Source: an uncultured Lachnospiraceae bacterium (lineage in GTDB: Bacteria; Bacillota; Clostridia; Lachnospirales; Lachnospiraceae). Taken from it: a stretch of DNA of 64,000 nucleotides. The notes below the pieces were generated by a model. That model saw only the letters and a list, made by a program, of their open reading frames with translations. It was not told the DNA's origin and searched no databases. The stretch covers positions 1 to 64,000 of the forward strand of contig CANRFZ010000011.1 of the NCBI GenBank assembly GCA_947630025.1. The letters are read 5' to 3'. The translations under genes were made by a program, and so were the position numbers. Shown here in pieces: positions 7,613-14,793 of this stretch (positions are counted from its first letter, which is position 1; each line of letters starts with the position of its first letter).

Positions 7613-8801
7613 TAAGGATGAATGGGAAAACTTGTTAAGGCGCGCCCTCGCTCCGTCAGAGAAGCCTTCCGAAACGATCAACAGACGGATTCTGCAGCAA
7701 GCATCGGAGGAAAAACGAATGAGACAACACAAAACTTACAGGAAACTGATACCTGCGGCGGCTGCGGCGCTTATGCTGGCCGCCGGGTTCACGGCATATG
7801 CGGCGTGGAACTATCGGAACGCCGGCGAGATTGCCGGGCGCATAGGCGACGAGAAACTGAGCGGCGCTTTTGCCAAAGAAGACACCGCACGGAACGCGGA
7901 CGGCGTTTCCGCCGCAGAGAGCCAGACCTACGGCGGGTACACGGCCACATTCTTAGGGCTGCTCTCGGGAGATTCCCTGTCCGACTATGCGTTTACCGCC
8001 GGCGGTAAGCTCCATAGCGACAGAACCTACTGCGCCGTCGCCATCCAGCGCGCGGACGGCTCCGCGCTATCACAGGGCGAAGAAGACTTCTTCGTATCGC
8101 CGCTGATCGGCGGGCTCAATCCCGCCCTTTACAACGCCGCCTCTCTTTTTGGCAGCTACGCGGAGTTTGCGGAGGACGGCATCCTCTACCGCCTGCTGGA
8201 ATGCGACAACATCAGTTGTTTTGCCGACCATGCGCTATATCTGTGCGTGTCGGACACCGCCTTTTACGACGGCAGTCTGTACCGCTGGGACGAGGCTTCC
8301 GGAACCATCACGAGGAACACGGACTATCAAGGGCTGAACGCCCTGTTTACTCTGCATATCGATCCGGCACTGGCAGATCCTGTCAAAGCGCAGGAGCTTA
8401 TCGACGCCGCGGACACCGCTGCCAGGGAGCTATCGGAGACGCCCGCGCTGCCCTCGTCCGTGGAGGAGGCGATGGCATGGGCCGCCGCCCTGACGCCGGA
8501 GACGATCGCCGACAGTTGTGTCAGAATGGAAAACACCGTACAGACCTGCTCCGTGGATGCGGATGGCTGGTTTGCGCTGCAGCCGTGGCTTGTCAACGAA
8601 GCCGTCTCCGACACCCGGGGCGGCGGAGGCGTCAAAGCCCAGCTTTCGACCTGCTTTGACGGGCCCGGCACGGTCATCGAGGGGTACAACTGCTCGGAGG
8701 GTATGGAAGATCTGGTGATCACGACGCTGACGTTATCCGACGACAACACCGTGACGTTTGCCGCATGGGTGCCCAAGGACGTCAGCATCTATCTCCGCTA
8801 A
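7602..8801 (+). CDS. putative membrane anti-sigma factor
   Basis: A 399-residue protein with a cytosolic N-terminus of about 48 residues (EWENLLRRALAPSEKPSETINRRIL), one transmembrane segment (LIPAAAAALMLAAGFTAYAAW, about 50-70) and a large extracytoplasmic part with no domain I recognise. The layout and the 11 bp overlap with the upstream ECF gene indicate an anti-sigma factor that holds it at the membrane until a signal arrives. The outer domain has several cysteines (LLECDNISCFADHALYLCV). The signal is unknown. It converges on the next gene; a GCCGCC/GGCGGC hairpin without a good U-tract lies at 8838-8855. Confidence 0.7.
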   Translation: MKHDKDEWENLLRRALAPSEKPSETINRRILQQASEEKRMRQHKTYRKLIPAAAAALMLAAGFTAYAAWNYRNAGEIAGRIGDEKLSGAFAKEDTARNADGVSAAESQTYGGYTATFLGLLSGDSLSDYAFTAGGKLHSDRTYCAVAIQRADGSALSQGEEDFFVSPLIGGLNPALYNAASLFGSYAEFAEDGILYRLLECDNISCFADHALYLCVSDTAFYDGSLYRWDEASGTITRNTDYQGLNALFTLHIDPALADPVKAQELIDAADTAARELSETPALPSSVEEAMAWAAALTPETIADSCVRMENTVQTCSVDADGWFALQPWLVNEAVSDTRGGGGVKAQLSTCFDGPGTVIEGYNCSEGMEDLVITTLTLSDDNTVTFAAWVPKDVSIYLR

Positions 8802-8887
8802 AGGCAACGCCGGGTGTACTCGGACATCATGGCACTCGCCGCCAGGCCCGGCGGCAGCTTTCCGATAAACCGATGCACTCGGACGCC

Positions 8888-10258
8888 TCAGGCGCCCCAC
8901 ACTTTGGCCAGCTTCTTTCGCACGATGACATAGCATACCAGATGCGCCAAAAAAGTCAGGAACCAGCTTGCCGGGTAGGTCAGATACAACGACTCTCTGG
9001 TGTGGAACATTTCCATCCGGAAAAACGTGAAGATCCAGACCAGACGGAGCCCGCAGGCGCCGATTAACGACACCACCATCGGCAGCACGGCATAGCCCAT
9101 GCCGCGCAGGGAGCCTACGACCACGTCCATCATACCACACAGTGCGTAAACGGAACAGATGATGCGCAGTCGGATCATCCCCGCGTCCACTACCTGCGCA
9201 CTATTGGTATAGAGGGCGAGCAGCGACCGCCCGAACAACACCGCCAGATTGCCCAATAGCAGTCCTACCACCAGCACACATCCCTCCGCGACATAGAGGA
9301 TTCTGTTGACTCTCTCATACTTCGCCCCGCCGATATTCTGCCCCGTAAACGAGATCGCCGCTTGATGGAAGGCGTTCATCGCCACATAGACAAAGCCCTC
9401 GATATTCGCCGCCGCGGAGTTGCCCGCCACGGTGATCGCGCCGAAAGAATTGACCGAGGACTGTATGATGACATTGGAAAAAGAAAAAATCATCCCCTGA
9501 AAGCTGGCAGGCAGACCGATCTGCAGAATCCGCCGGAACTTATCCATATTGATGCGAAGCAGGGAAAATTCCAGACGGATGCCGCCCTCCGCCTTCATCA
9601 TGCATCGGATAATCAGCAGCGCCGATATGCACTGCGAGATCACCGTCGCCAACGCGACGCCCGCCACATCCAGCTTAAAGACAATGACAAACACAAGGTT
9701 TAAAACGATGTTGATCACGCCCGCCACGGACAGATAGTACAGAGGCCGCTTCGTGTCTCCCACCGCACGCAGGATTGCGCTGCCGAAATTGTAGAGCATC
9801 GTCGCCGTGATGCCGCCGAAATAAATCCGCAGATACAACGCAGCGAGAGGAAGCACATCCTCCGGCGTCTGCATCCATTCCAGAATCTTGCCCGCGCCGA
9901 TGCAGCCGACCACCGTCAGGATGATGCCGCTATATACGCTGAGCAGCATCGCCGTATGTACCGTTTCCCGCTCCTCCTGCTCCTTCTTCGCGCCGCTGTA
10001 TCTGGCCACAAGCACGTTGGCGCCCACCGATAGCCCCAGAAAGAAGTTCGTCAGCAGATTGATCAGCGCCGAAGTGGAGCCCACCGCCGCCAGCGAATTG
10101 TCTCCCGCATAATTTCCCACTACGATAATATCCGCCGCGTTGAACAATAGCTGCAGGATGCTGGAGCACATAAGGGGCAGCGCAAACACCAGCATCTTGC
10201 TCAGAATCGGCCCGTTGCACATATCCATTTCATATTTCTTCTTTTTTTCCTTTTCCAT
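8888..10258 (-). CDS. MATE family efflux transporter
   Basis: A 456-residue, roughly 12-segment MATE exporter: LPLMCSSILQLLFNAADIIVVGNYAG at the start, GLSVGANVLVARYSGA, and LRAVGDTKRPLYY in the middle. It is a different paralogue from the one at 1239-2603. I place the start at 10258 (MEKEKKKKYEMD), where GAGGG is 6 nt upstream; the ORF track's ATG at 10264 sits right against that site. The leader is unusual: a hexanucleotide TTTTTG repeat begins about 20 bp upstream. Substrate unknown. Confidence 0.88.
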   Translation of the reverse strand: MEKEKKKKYEMDMCNGPILSKMLVFALPLMCSSILQLLFNAADIIVVGNYAGDNSLAAVGSTSALINLLTNFFLGLSVGANVLVARYSGAKKEQEERETVHTAMLLSVYSGIILTVVGCIGAGKILEWMQTPEDVLPLAALYLRIYFGGITATMLYNFGSAILRAVGDTKRPLYYLSVAGVINIVLNLVFVIVFKLDVAGVALATVISQCISALLIIRCMMKAEGGIRLEFSLLRINMDKFRRILQIGLPASFQGMIFSFSNVIIQSSVNSFGAITVAGNSAAANIEGFVYVAMNAFHQAAISFTGQNIGGAKYERVNRILYVAEGCVLVVGLLLGNLAVLFGRSLLALYTNSAQVVDAGMIRLRIICSVYALCGMMDVVVGSLRGMGYAVLPMVVSLIGACGLRLVWIFTFFRMEMFHTRESLYLTYPASWFLTFLAHLVCYVIVRKKLAKVWGA

Positions 10259-10277
10259 CGTCATCCCTCGTTACTGG

Positions 10278-10500
10278 TTTTTGTTTTTGTTTTTGTTTTT
10301 GTTTTTGTTTTTGTTTTTGTTTTTGTTTTGGTTTTGTTTTGGTTTTGGTTTTTGCTTTAGTTTTTGCTTCTGCTTACGTTTTTGTTTCGGTTTTGTTTCG
10401 GTTTTGTTTCTGCTTCTGTTCCTGTTTCTATTTTTGTTTCTGTTTCTGCTTCTGTTTGGTTTTTGTTTCTGCTTCTGTTTTTGCTTCTGTTAGGTTTCTT
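10278..10500. repeat. hexanucleotide microsatellite in the MATE leader
   Basis: Eight perfect tandem copies of TTTTTG (AAAAAC on the coding strand of the MATE gene) at 10278-10325 are followed by about 175 bp of degenerate TTTTG/GTTTC/GCTTCT units. The ORF across it (10140-10493) is a low-complexity FLFL shadow. The tract fills the gap between the gene at 10511 and the MATE start, so copy changes would alter the promoter or leader. No other feature seen in this gap. Confidence 0.85.
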
Positions 10501-10510
10501 TCTTTATTTG

Positions 10511-10804
10511 TTATGTGAAGTTATGTAAACTATTCAGCCATTTTTCTTTGTCTTCCTCATACCGGCAGTTCAACCACTCACGCGCCTGCTCCACGCCCTC
10601 CTTGGTCAGAGGCACTTCGATCGACTCTTTCAGCGACTCGTCCGTGCGCAGCAGATTGAGCGGCTCCGGCCAGATCGTCACGCGGATCACATCCTCCCCG
10701 CTGCCCGGCACACGCTTGAGCATATAGCGCATTCCCTCCATACTGCCGGAGTATTCTTCTTTTTTGATATAATTCAAAGGATGAAAGTCTTTTTTTTCCA
10801 GCAT
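10511..10804 (-). CDS. small conserved-looking hypothetical protein
   Basis: A 97-residue soluble protein starting MLEKKDFHPLNYIKKEEYSGS. The ORF track opens ten codons upstream, but the ATG at 10804 has a GGGGAG site 7 nt away. The sequence has a beta-rich middle (MRYMLKRVPGSGEDVIRVTIWPEP) and an acidic helical end (EGVEQAREWLNCRYEEDKEKWLNSL). I do not recognise a family. Composition and codon use resemble the neighbours. It is upstream of the MATE gene but separated by the microsatellite, so an operon is doubtful. Confidence 0.7.
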   Translation of the reverse strand: MLEKKDFHPLNYIKKEEYSGSMEGMRYMLKRVPGSGEDVIRVTIWPEPLNLLRTDESLKESIEVPLTKEGVEQAREWLNCRYEEDKEKWLNSLHNFT

Positions 10805-10832
10805 ACCGTTTCTCCCCGCGCCCTTTTCTTTC

Positions 10833-10915
10833 ATTCTGCGATGTCACGCCGTTCCGCTGCAGCATTTCACTCTGCGATGTTTCACCGTTCCGTTCCGCTG
10901 CGGCATTTCACTCTA
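10833..10915. repeat. imperfect tandem repeat of about 41 bp
   Basis: The unit CACTCTGCGATGTTTCACC followed by GTTCCGCTGCGGCATTT recurs about twice, with a third partial copy (CACTCTATGCG), and a related CTCTGTGATGTTCCG lies near 10970. It lies between two divergent genes. Function not evident. Confidence 0.5.
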
Positions 10916-11064
10916 TGCGTTTGGCGGCTCCGCTCCGTTCGTTCTGTTTTGCTTTTTTACTCTGTGATGTTCCGAACATATCCGATTGTAATACATTCCC
11001 CTCTGTCCAGTCAAGAACCCTGCGCGGTCTTGTGAAAAATAGAAACAGGGAGTACAATGAGAGC

Positions 11065-12426
11065 ATGAGTACACTGGACAGAATGAAAAAAATGATATGC
11101 CTGTGGCTTGCCGCCGCGCTGCTGCTTACCGGATGCGGGCGGACGGCCCTGCCGGAAAGCGGACAAACTGCGGAAGCCGTCGGCGCTGATACGCTGCAGG
11201 AGGCCGGCGGAACCGATGCGCTGCAGGAGGCCGGATATGCCGCGGCCTCCCCGATAGCCGACCAATCCGCCGAAAATGAAAATGCGGCAGCGGATACGAC
11301 ACCTGACGGGCAGCCTGCTGGCGCGGCAGACGCAGCGCTAGGCGGACAACTCTCTGATACGGCAGAGGAAGCTGCCGCCGAGCCGCCCTCTGTCTCGCTG
11401 GTGATGGTGGGCGATATCCTGCTGCACACACCGGTGGCGGAGAGCGGTCTGACCGAGGACGGCAGCTACGACTTCCATCCGCTTTTTGCACAGACAACAT
11501 CCCTGATCAGCGAAGCCGATCTCGCCCTCGTCAATCAGGAAGTGATTCTGGGCGGCGCCGAGCTGGGCGTGACGGGCTATCCCTGCTTCAACGCGCCTTA
11601 CGAACTGGGCGACGCGCTGGCGGACGCGGGATTTGACGTAGTGCTCCACGCCACCAACCACGCACTGGACAAAGGTGAAAAAGGACTCCGAAACTGTCTG
11701 GCTTTTTGGCAGGAACATTATCCCGAAATCGCCGTTCTGGGAATCCACGGTTCGGCGGAGGATCAGCAGGAGATTTATATCTATGAACAGGACGGAATGC
11801 GCATCGCCATTTTGAACGCCACCTACGGCACCAACGGGATTCCGCTGCCGGAGGATATGCCCTACGGCGTCGATCTGCTGGAGCAGGACAGACTGCGGGA
11901 GCAGCTAAAGGAAGCGGATCGGGAGGCGGATTTTGTGATCGTCTGTCCCCACTGGGGCACCGAATATCTTCTGGAAACTTCGGCGCAGCAGCAGAAATGG
12001 ACGCAGTTTTTTCTGGAAAACGGCGTCGATCTGGTACTGGGCACCCACCCGCACGTGATCGAACCTATCCGATGGGAGGAAGACGAGGAAGGACACCGGA
12101 TGCTGGTATATTATTCTCTGGGCAATTTTCTGAACTGGACTTCCGGAACGGGGCCCGGCGTCGCCAACCGGATGGTAGGCGGCATGGCGCAGATTACGCT
12201 CGTCAGGGACGAACAGGGCGATGTGGTCATCGGCGAATACGGCGTGGAGCCCGTGGTATGCCATCTGGCGGAGGGTTACGGCGGCGTGACCGTCTATCCG
12301 CTATGCGATTATACGGAAGAACTGGCGGACAGCAGTCTGATCCGCGGGCAGGACGACAGTTTCAGTCTGGAATACTGTGAAGAATTGTGCCGGCAGGTCT
12401 GGGGCTGGCAGCCGGCCTATGAGTAA
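11065..12426 (+). CDS. CapA-like lipoprotein (PGA_cap metallophosphatase-type domain)
   Basis: The real start is probably the ATG at 11065 (MSTLDRMKKMICLW), not the ORF-track start 50 codons earlier. A lipoprotein signal ends in LLLTGC (Cys about residue 23), followed by an Ala/Glu-rich linker with a LQEAGGTDALQEAG duplication. The CapA domain runs from VSLVMVGDILLH (about 112) through VNQEVILGG, HATNHALDKG and CPHWGTEY to VLGTHPHVIEPIRW, the metallophosphatase-like motifs of the family. CapA proteins act at the cell surface, in some species in poly-gamma-glutamate assembly; no capB/C genes are here, so the role is open. A GGGAG ribosome site is rather distant. Confidence 0.87.
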   Translation: MSTLDRMKKMICLWLAAALLLTGCGRTALPESGQTAEAVGADTLQEAGGTDALQEAGYAAASPIADQSAENENAAADTTPDGQPAGAADAALGGQLSDTAEEAAAEPPSVSLVMVGDILLHTPVAESGLTEDGSYDFHPLFAQTTSLISEADLALVNQEVILGGAELGVTGYPCFNAPYELGDALADAGFDVVLHATNHALDKGEKGLRNCLAFWQEHYPEIAVLGIHGSAEDQQEIYIYEQDGMRIAILNATYGTNGIPLPEDMPYGVDLLEQDRLREQLKEADREADFVIVCPHWGTEYLLETSAQQQKWTQFFLENGVDLVLGTHPHVIEPIRWEEDEEGHRMLVYYSLGNFLNWTSGTGPGVANRMVGGMAQITLVRDEQGDVVIGEYGVEPVVCHLAEGYGGVTVYPLCDYTEELADSSLIRGQDDSFSLEYCEELCRQVWGWQPAYE

Positions 12427-12454
12427 ATTGCTGCGCAATTAACTCTAAAGAATT

Positions 12455-12567
12455 GCTCAGCAATTATTCCGGAAGGGTTTACTTTACCGGCATCAGAGAA
12501 TGTGATTAAAAAAGCAGGCTCAGCAATTCTTCCGGAATGATTTACTTTACTGGCATTAGAGAATATG
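12455..12567. repeat. two direct repeats of 50 bp with AATTGC hairpins
   Basis: Copies at 12455-12504 and 12518-12567 begin GCTCAGCAATT and share TTCCGGAA, TTTACTTTAC and GGCAT.AGAGAAT words, with about eight differences. Just upstream are two tiny perfect hairpins, AATTGC-TGC-GCAATT and AATTGC-TCA-GCAATT. The second copy supplies the promoter of the next gene, so this looks like a duplicated promoter region. No T-run is present, so the hairpins are not obvious terminators. Confidence 0.6.
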
Positions 12568-12574
12568 GTATGAT
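12546..12574 (+). promoter_or_regulatory. promoter of the PNNGM-repeat membrane protein
   Basis: TTTACT (12546-12551), 17 bp spacer, TATGAT (12569-12574) fit a sigma-A promoter about 50 bp upstream of the start codon, lying in the second copy of the 50 bp repeat. Confidence 0.5.
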
Positions 12575-12622
12575 AATGATGTCATTTTTCTACTATTACA
12601 TTTTCTTATGGAGGAGAAAATC

Positions 12623-13039
12623 ATGGATAACAATTTGAACAATGTACCCAACAATGGTATGCCGAATAACGGCGTGCCGAATAATGGAATGCCCAACAAC
12701 GGGATGCCGAATAACGCCATGCCAAACAACGGAATGCCCTATAACGGGATGCCGAATAACGGGATGCCCAACAATAACGTCTATGTGCAGCCCGCAGTCT
12801 ATGCGGCGCCGCCTATTCCCGAGGAATACAAGCCGATCAGTATGTGGGGATATTTCGGATATGAAATCCTGTTCACGATCCCTTGTATCGGCTTTATTCT
12901 GCTGCTTATTTTCTCATTCGGCGGCACTAAGAACCTCAATGTGCGCAACTTCGCGCGCTCCTATTTCTGCTTCCTGATCATTGTGGCGGTTGTGGCGCTG
13001 CTCCTGATCGCAACCGGCGCGCTTGCCGCTTTTTCATAA
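12623..13039 (+). CDS. repeat-rich small membrane protein
   Basis: A 138-residue protein. The ATG at 12623 is 6 nt after a perfect GGAGGAG site; the ORF-track start at 12608 lacks one. Residues about 4-50 are nine imperfect PNNGM pentapeptides, followed by a Pro-rich stretch and two transmembrane segments (GYFGYEILFTIPCIGFILLLIFSF and FCFLIIVAVVALLLIATGALAAF). The layout resembles small bacterial membrane proteins with disordered Asn/Pro N-termini; no enzymatic motif is visible. Function unknown. It is monocistronic with strong terminators after it. Confidence 0.75.
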   Translation: MDNNLNNVPNNGMPNNGVPNNGMPNNGMPNNAMPNNGMPYNGMPNNGMPNNNVYVQPAVYAAPPIPEEYKPISMWGYFGYEILFTIPCIGFILLLIFSFGGTKNLNVRNFARSYFCFLIIVAVVALLLIATGALAAFS

Positions 13040-13073
13040 GCAGATAAAAGGCTGCTCAAACGAAAGACGAAAC

Positions 13074-13111
13074 AAAAAGGCTTTCGAGGGCATAACCCAG
13101 GAAGCCTTTTT
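13074..13111. terminator. bidirectional intrinsic terminator
   Basis: AAAAAGGCTT (13074-13083) pairs perfectly with AAGCCTTTTT (13102-13111). The A-run before and T-run after the stem let it work for the plus-strand gene at 12623 and for the tRNA coming from the other side. Confidence 0.7.
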
Positions 13112-13123
13112 AACAAAAAGCCA

Positions 13124-13164
13124 AACGCGGGAATGCCGTCAAAACAACATTCCCGCGTTTTCTT
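13124..13164. terminator. strong 12 bp stem terminator
   Basis: AACGCGGGAATG (13124-13135) pairs perfectly with CATTCCCGCGTT (13148-13159), followed on the plus strand by TTTTCTT. On the minus strand it is the first structure met after the tRNA 3' end. Confidence 0.75.
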
Positions 13165-13167
13165 GCA

Positions 13168-13240
13168 TCGGAGTGACAAGACTTGAACTTGCGGCCTCTA
13201 CTTCCCTAAAGTAGCGCTCTACCACCTGAGCCACACCCCG
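13168..13240 (-). tRNA. tRNA-Pro, anticodon AGG
   Basis: Read on the minus strand, 73 nt fold into a full cloverleaf: acceptor CGGGGTG/CACTCCG (one G-U), D arm GCTC/GAGC with an 8 nt loop, anticodon stem CTACT/AGTAG around loop TTAGGGA, a 5 nt variable loop, and T arm GCAAG/CTTGT around TTCAAGT, with discriminator A. The loop gives anticodon AGG, proline. The CGGGGTGTGGC...CACTCCGA ends are typical of bacterial tRNA-Pro. CCA is not encoded. A34 would be read as inosine, uncommon for bacterial proline tRNAs. Confidence 0.92.
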
Positions 13241-13251
13241 AAAACAGTACC

Positions 13252-13280
13252 ATTATACCGAATAACCACGAAAAAAGCAA
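13252..13280 (-). promoter_or_regulatory. tRNA-Pro promoter
   Basis: On the minus strand, TTGCTT (13275-13280), 17 bp spacer and a perfect TATAAT (13252-13257) place the start site a few bases before the tRNA 5' end. Confidence 0.7.
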
Positions 13281-13352
13281 GACCTATTTCTTTATGTTCT
13301 GCCGCCGCTTTTATCGTATCATTTCCCTTATAAGGAATCTATGACTGCTCTG

Positions 13353-14729
13353 TCAGTTACCGGATGTATTACCGGCTGCTTTTTCGGCGCTGTCCAGCAT
13401 CTGCTCGAACTGTTCCTGCGGAATCGGTTTGGAAAAATAGTAGCCCTGTTGGAGCTGGCAGCCGATCTCCTTCAGGTAGTCGCTCTGCTCCATCGTCTCC
13501 ACGCCCTCGCACAACGACACGATGCGCAGCTGCTTGGCCATGTCCACCATACAGGAAATCACGATCTTGTCGCTTTCGCTCAGAGAGTCGTCCTTCAGAA
13601 ATACTTTGTCCAGTTTGATGACGTCGATCGGCAGGCGGCTCAGCAGATTCAGGGACGAATAGCCCGATCCGAAGTCATCCATGGAAACTTTGACTCCCAT
13701 GTTATGTAAACCTTCTACCAGCATCAGCGCGCGCTCGGTGTTGTCCAGATAAATGCTTTCGGTCAGCTCAAACTCGATCAGATCCGGTGAGATAGGAAAT
13801 TCGGCAAACAACTTCTGCACATAACCGAGAATCTCCATCTTGGTCAGGTGTACGCGGGACACGTTCAGCGAAACCGGCACTACGTTTTTGCCCGCCGCGA
13901 TCCGCTCCGACAGGAATTGGAACACTTCGCGGTAGACATAGTAGTCCACGTCCACGATCTGTCCGCTGCGCTCGATAAACGGAATGAACTGATCGGGGAA
14001 GACGAAAGAACCGTCCGGCCTCTGCCAGCGCACCAGCGCCTCGGCGCCCGTAAGCTCCAGCGTCGCAGTCTCTATCTTGGGCTGGTAATACACTTTAAAT
14101 TCATGGTTGGAGATGGCTTTGGGAATCTGCGACGTGATCTCCACCTCACGTTTGATCCCCTCCATCATACTATTGTCAAAGAGTACGCAGCAGCCCTCCT
14201 CCAGCTCTTTGGCCACCTTGCGGGCGAGATTGGCGTTGGAAACTACCGTCTCCGCGTCCAGACTGCGGCTGTTCTTATCCACGATACTGATGCCGGTGCA
14301 GAACTGCAGGCGGCTGTTCAGATATTTCTCCCGATACCTTACCTCCCGTTCGTTATTTACCAGTTCGATAAAATCTTTAAACTGCTGGTTGGTAATGTCG
14401 TCGGGCAGAATATTGGCCGCGACAAAGTTGTCCGAGTACACTCTCGAACAACAGATCAGATCCCGGTTATCGTTCATGATATCTTTGACGAAATCGCGCA
14501 GCAGGGCGTCGCCCACCTGATAACCGTAGGTATCGTTGATATATTTAAAATGTCTGATATCAGTGTAAACGACGGAGACTTTCTTGTCCCCGATGTCATC
14601 CAGACATCTCTGCAGCTTTTTTAAAAAGACTTCGTACCGGTCAAGCCCGGTCAGCGAATCTTTCATGCCGCCCATATCTTTGGATGCCGGATCGTTGATC
14701 CTGATATGTCCCGAAAATAAATCGCTCAT
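13353..14729 (-). CDS. degenerate GGDEF plus intact-looking EAL c-di-GMP phosphodiesterase
   Basis: 458 residues, no membrane segment. Residues about 20-190 form a diguanylate-cyclase fold (DSLTGLDRYEVFLKKL, YTDIRHFKYINDTYGYQVGD), but the active site reads SRVYSDNFVA where GG(D/E)EF is expected, so cyclase activity is unlikely. Residues about 205-445 are an EAL domain with key motifs kept: AEALVRW, NVSRVHL, FELTES, DDFGSGYSSLNLL, IKLDK and CEGVET. It is therefore probably a cytosolic c-di-GMP phosphodiesterase, possibly with GTP sensed by the degenerate domain. The PilZ protein and flagellar genes elsewhere in the window suggest a motility link. A GAGG site precedes the ATG. Confidence 0.9.
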   Translation of the reverse strand: MSDLFSGHIRINDPASKDMGGMKDSLTGLDRYEVFLKKLQRCLDDIGDKKVSVVYTDIRHFKYINDTYGYQVGDALLRDFVKDIMNDNRDLICCSRVYSDNFVAANILPDDITNQQFKDFIELVNNEREVRYREKYLNSRLQFCTGISIVDKNSRSLDAETVVSNANLARKVAKELEEGCCVLFDNSMMEGIKREVEITSQIPKAISNHEFKVYYQPKIETATLELTGAEALVRWQRPDGSFVFPDQFIPFIERSGQIVDVDYYVYREVFQFLSERIAAGKNVVPVSLNVSRVHLTKMEILGYVQKLFAEFPISPDLIEFELTESIYLDNTERALMLVEGLHNMGVKVSMDDFGSGYSSLNLLSRLPIDVIKLDKVFLKDDSLSESDKIVISCMVDMAKQLRIVSLCEGVETMEQSDYLKEIGCQLQQGYYFSKPIPQEQFEQMLDSAEKAAGNTSGN

Positions 14730-14793
14730 CTTAACCTCATCCGGGTGTACTTATACCCTTTCTTATTGTACGCTGTCAGGCTGTCGCTGTCAA

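Noticed and set aside
8838-8860. GCCGCC/GGCGGC hairpin between convergent genes as a terminator
   Set aside because: Stem is only 6 bp and the U-tract is short (CTTTCC); kept only as a note in the anti-sigma entry.
10140-10493. 117-residue FLFLFLF ORF
   Set aside because: It is a translation of the TTTTTG microsatellite and part of the MATE gene on the other strand; no ribosome site.
10278-10500. Possible CRISPR-like array because of repeated units
   Set aside because: Units are 5-6 bp with no unique spacers; a simple-sequence repeat.
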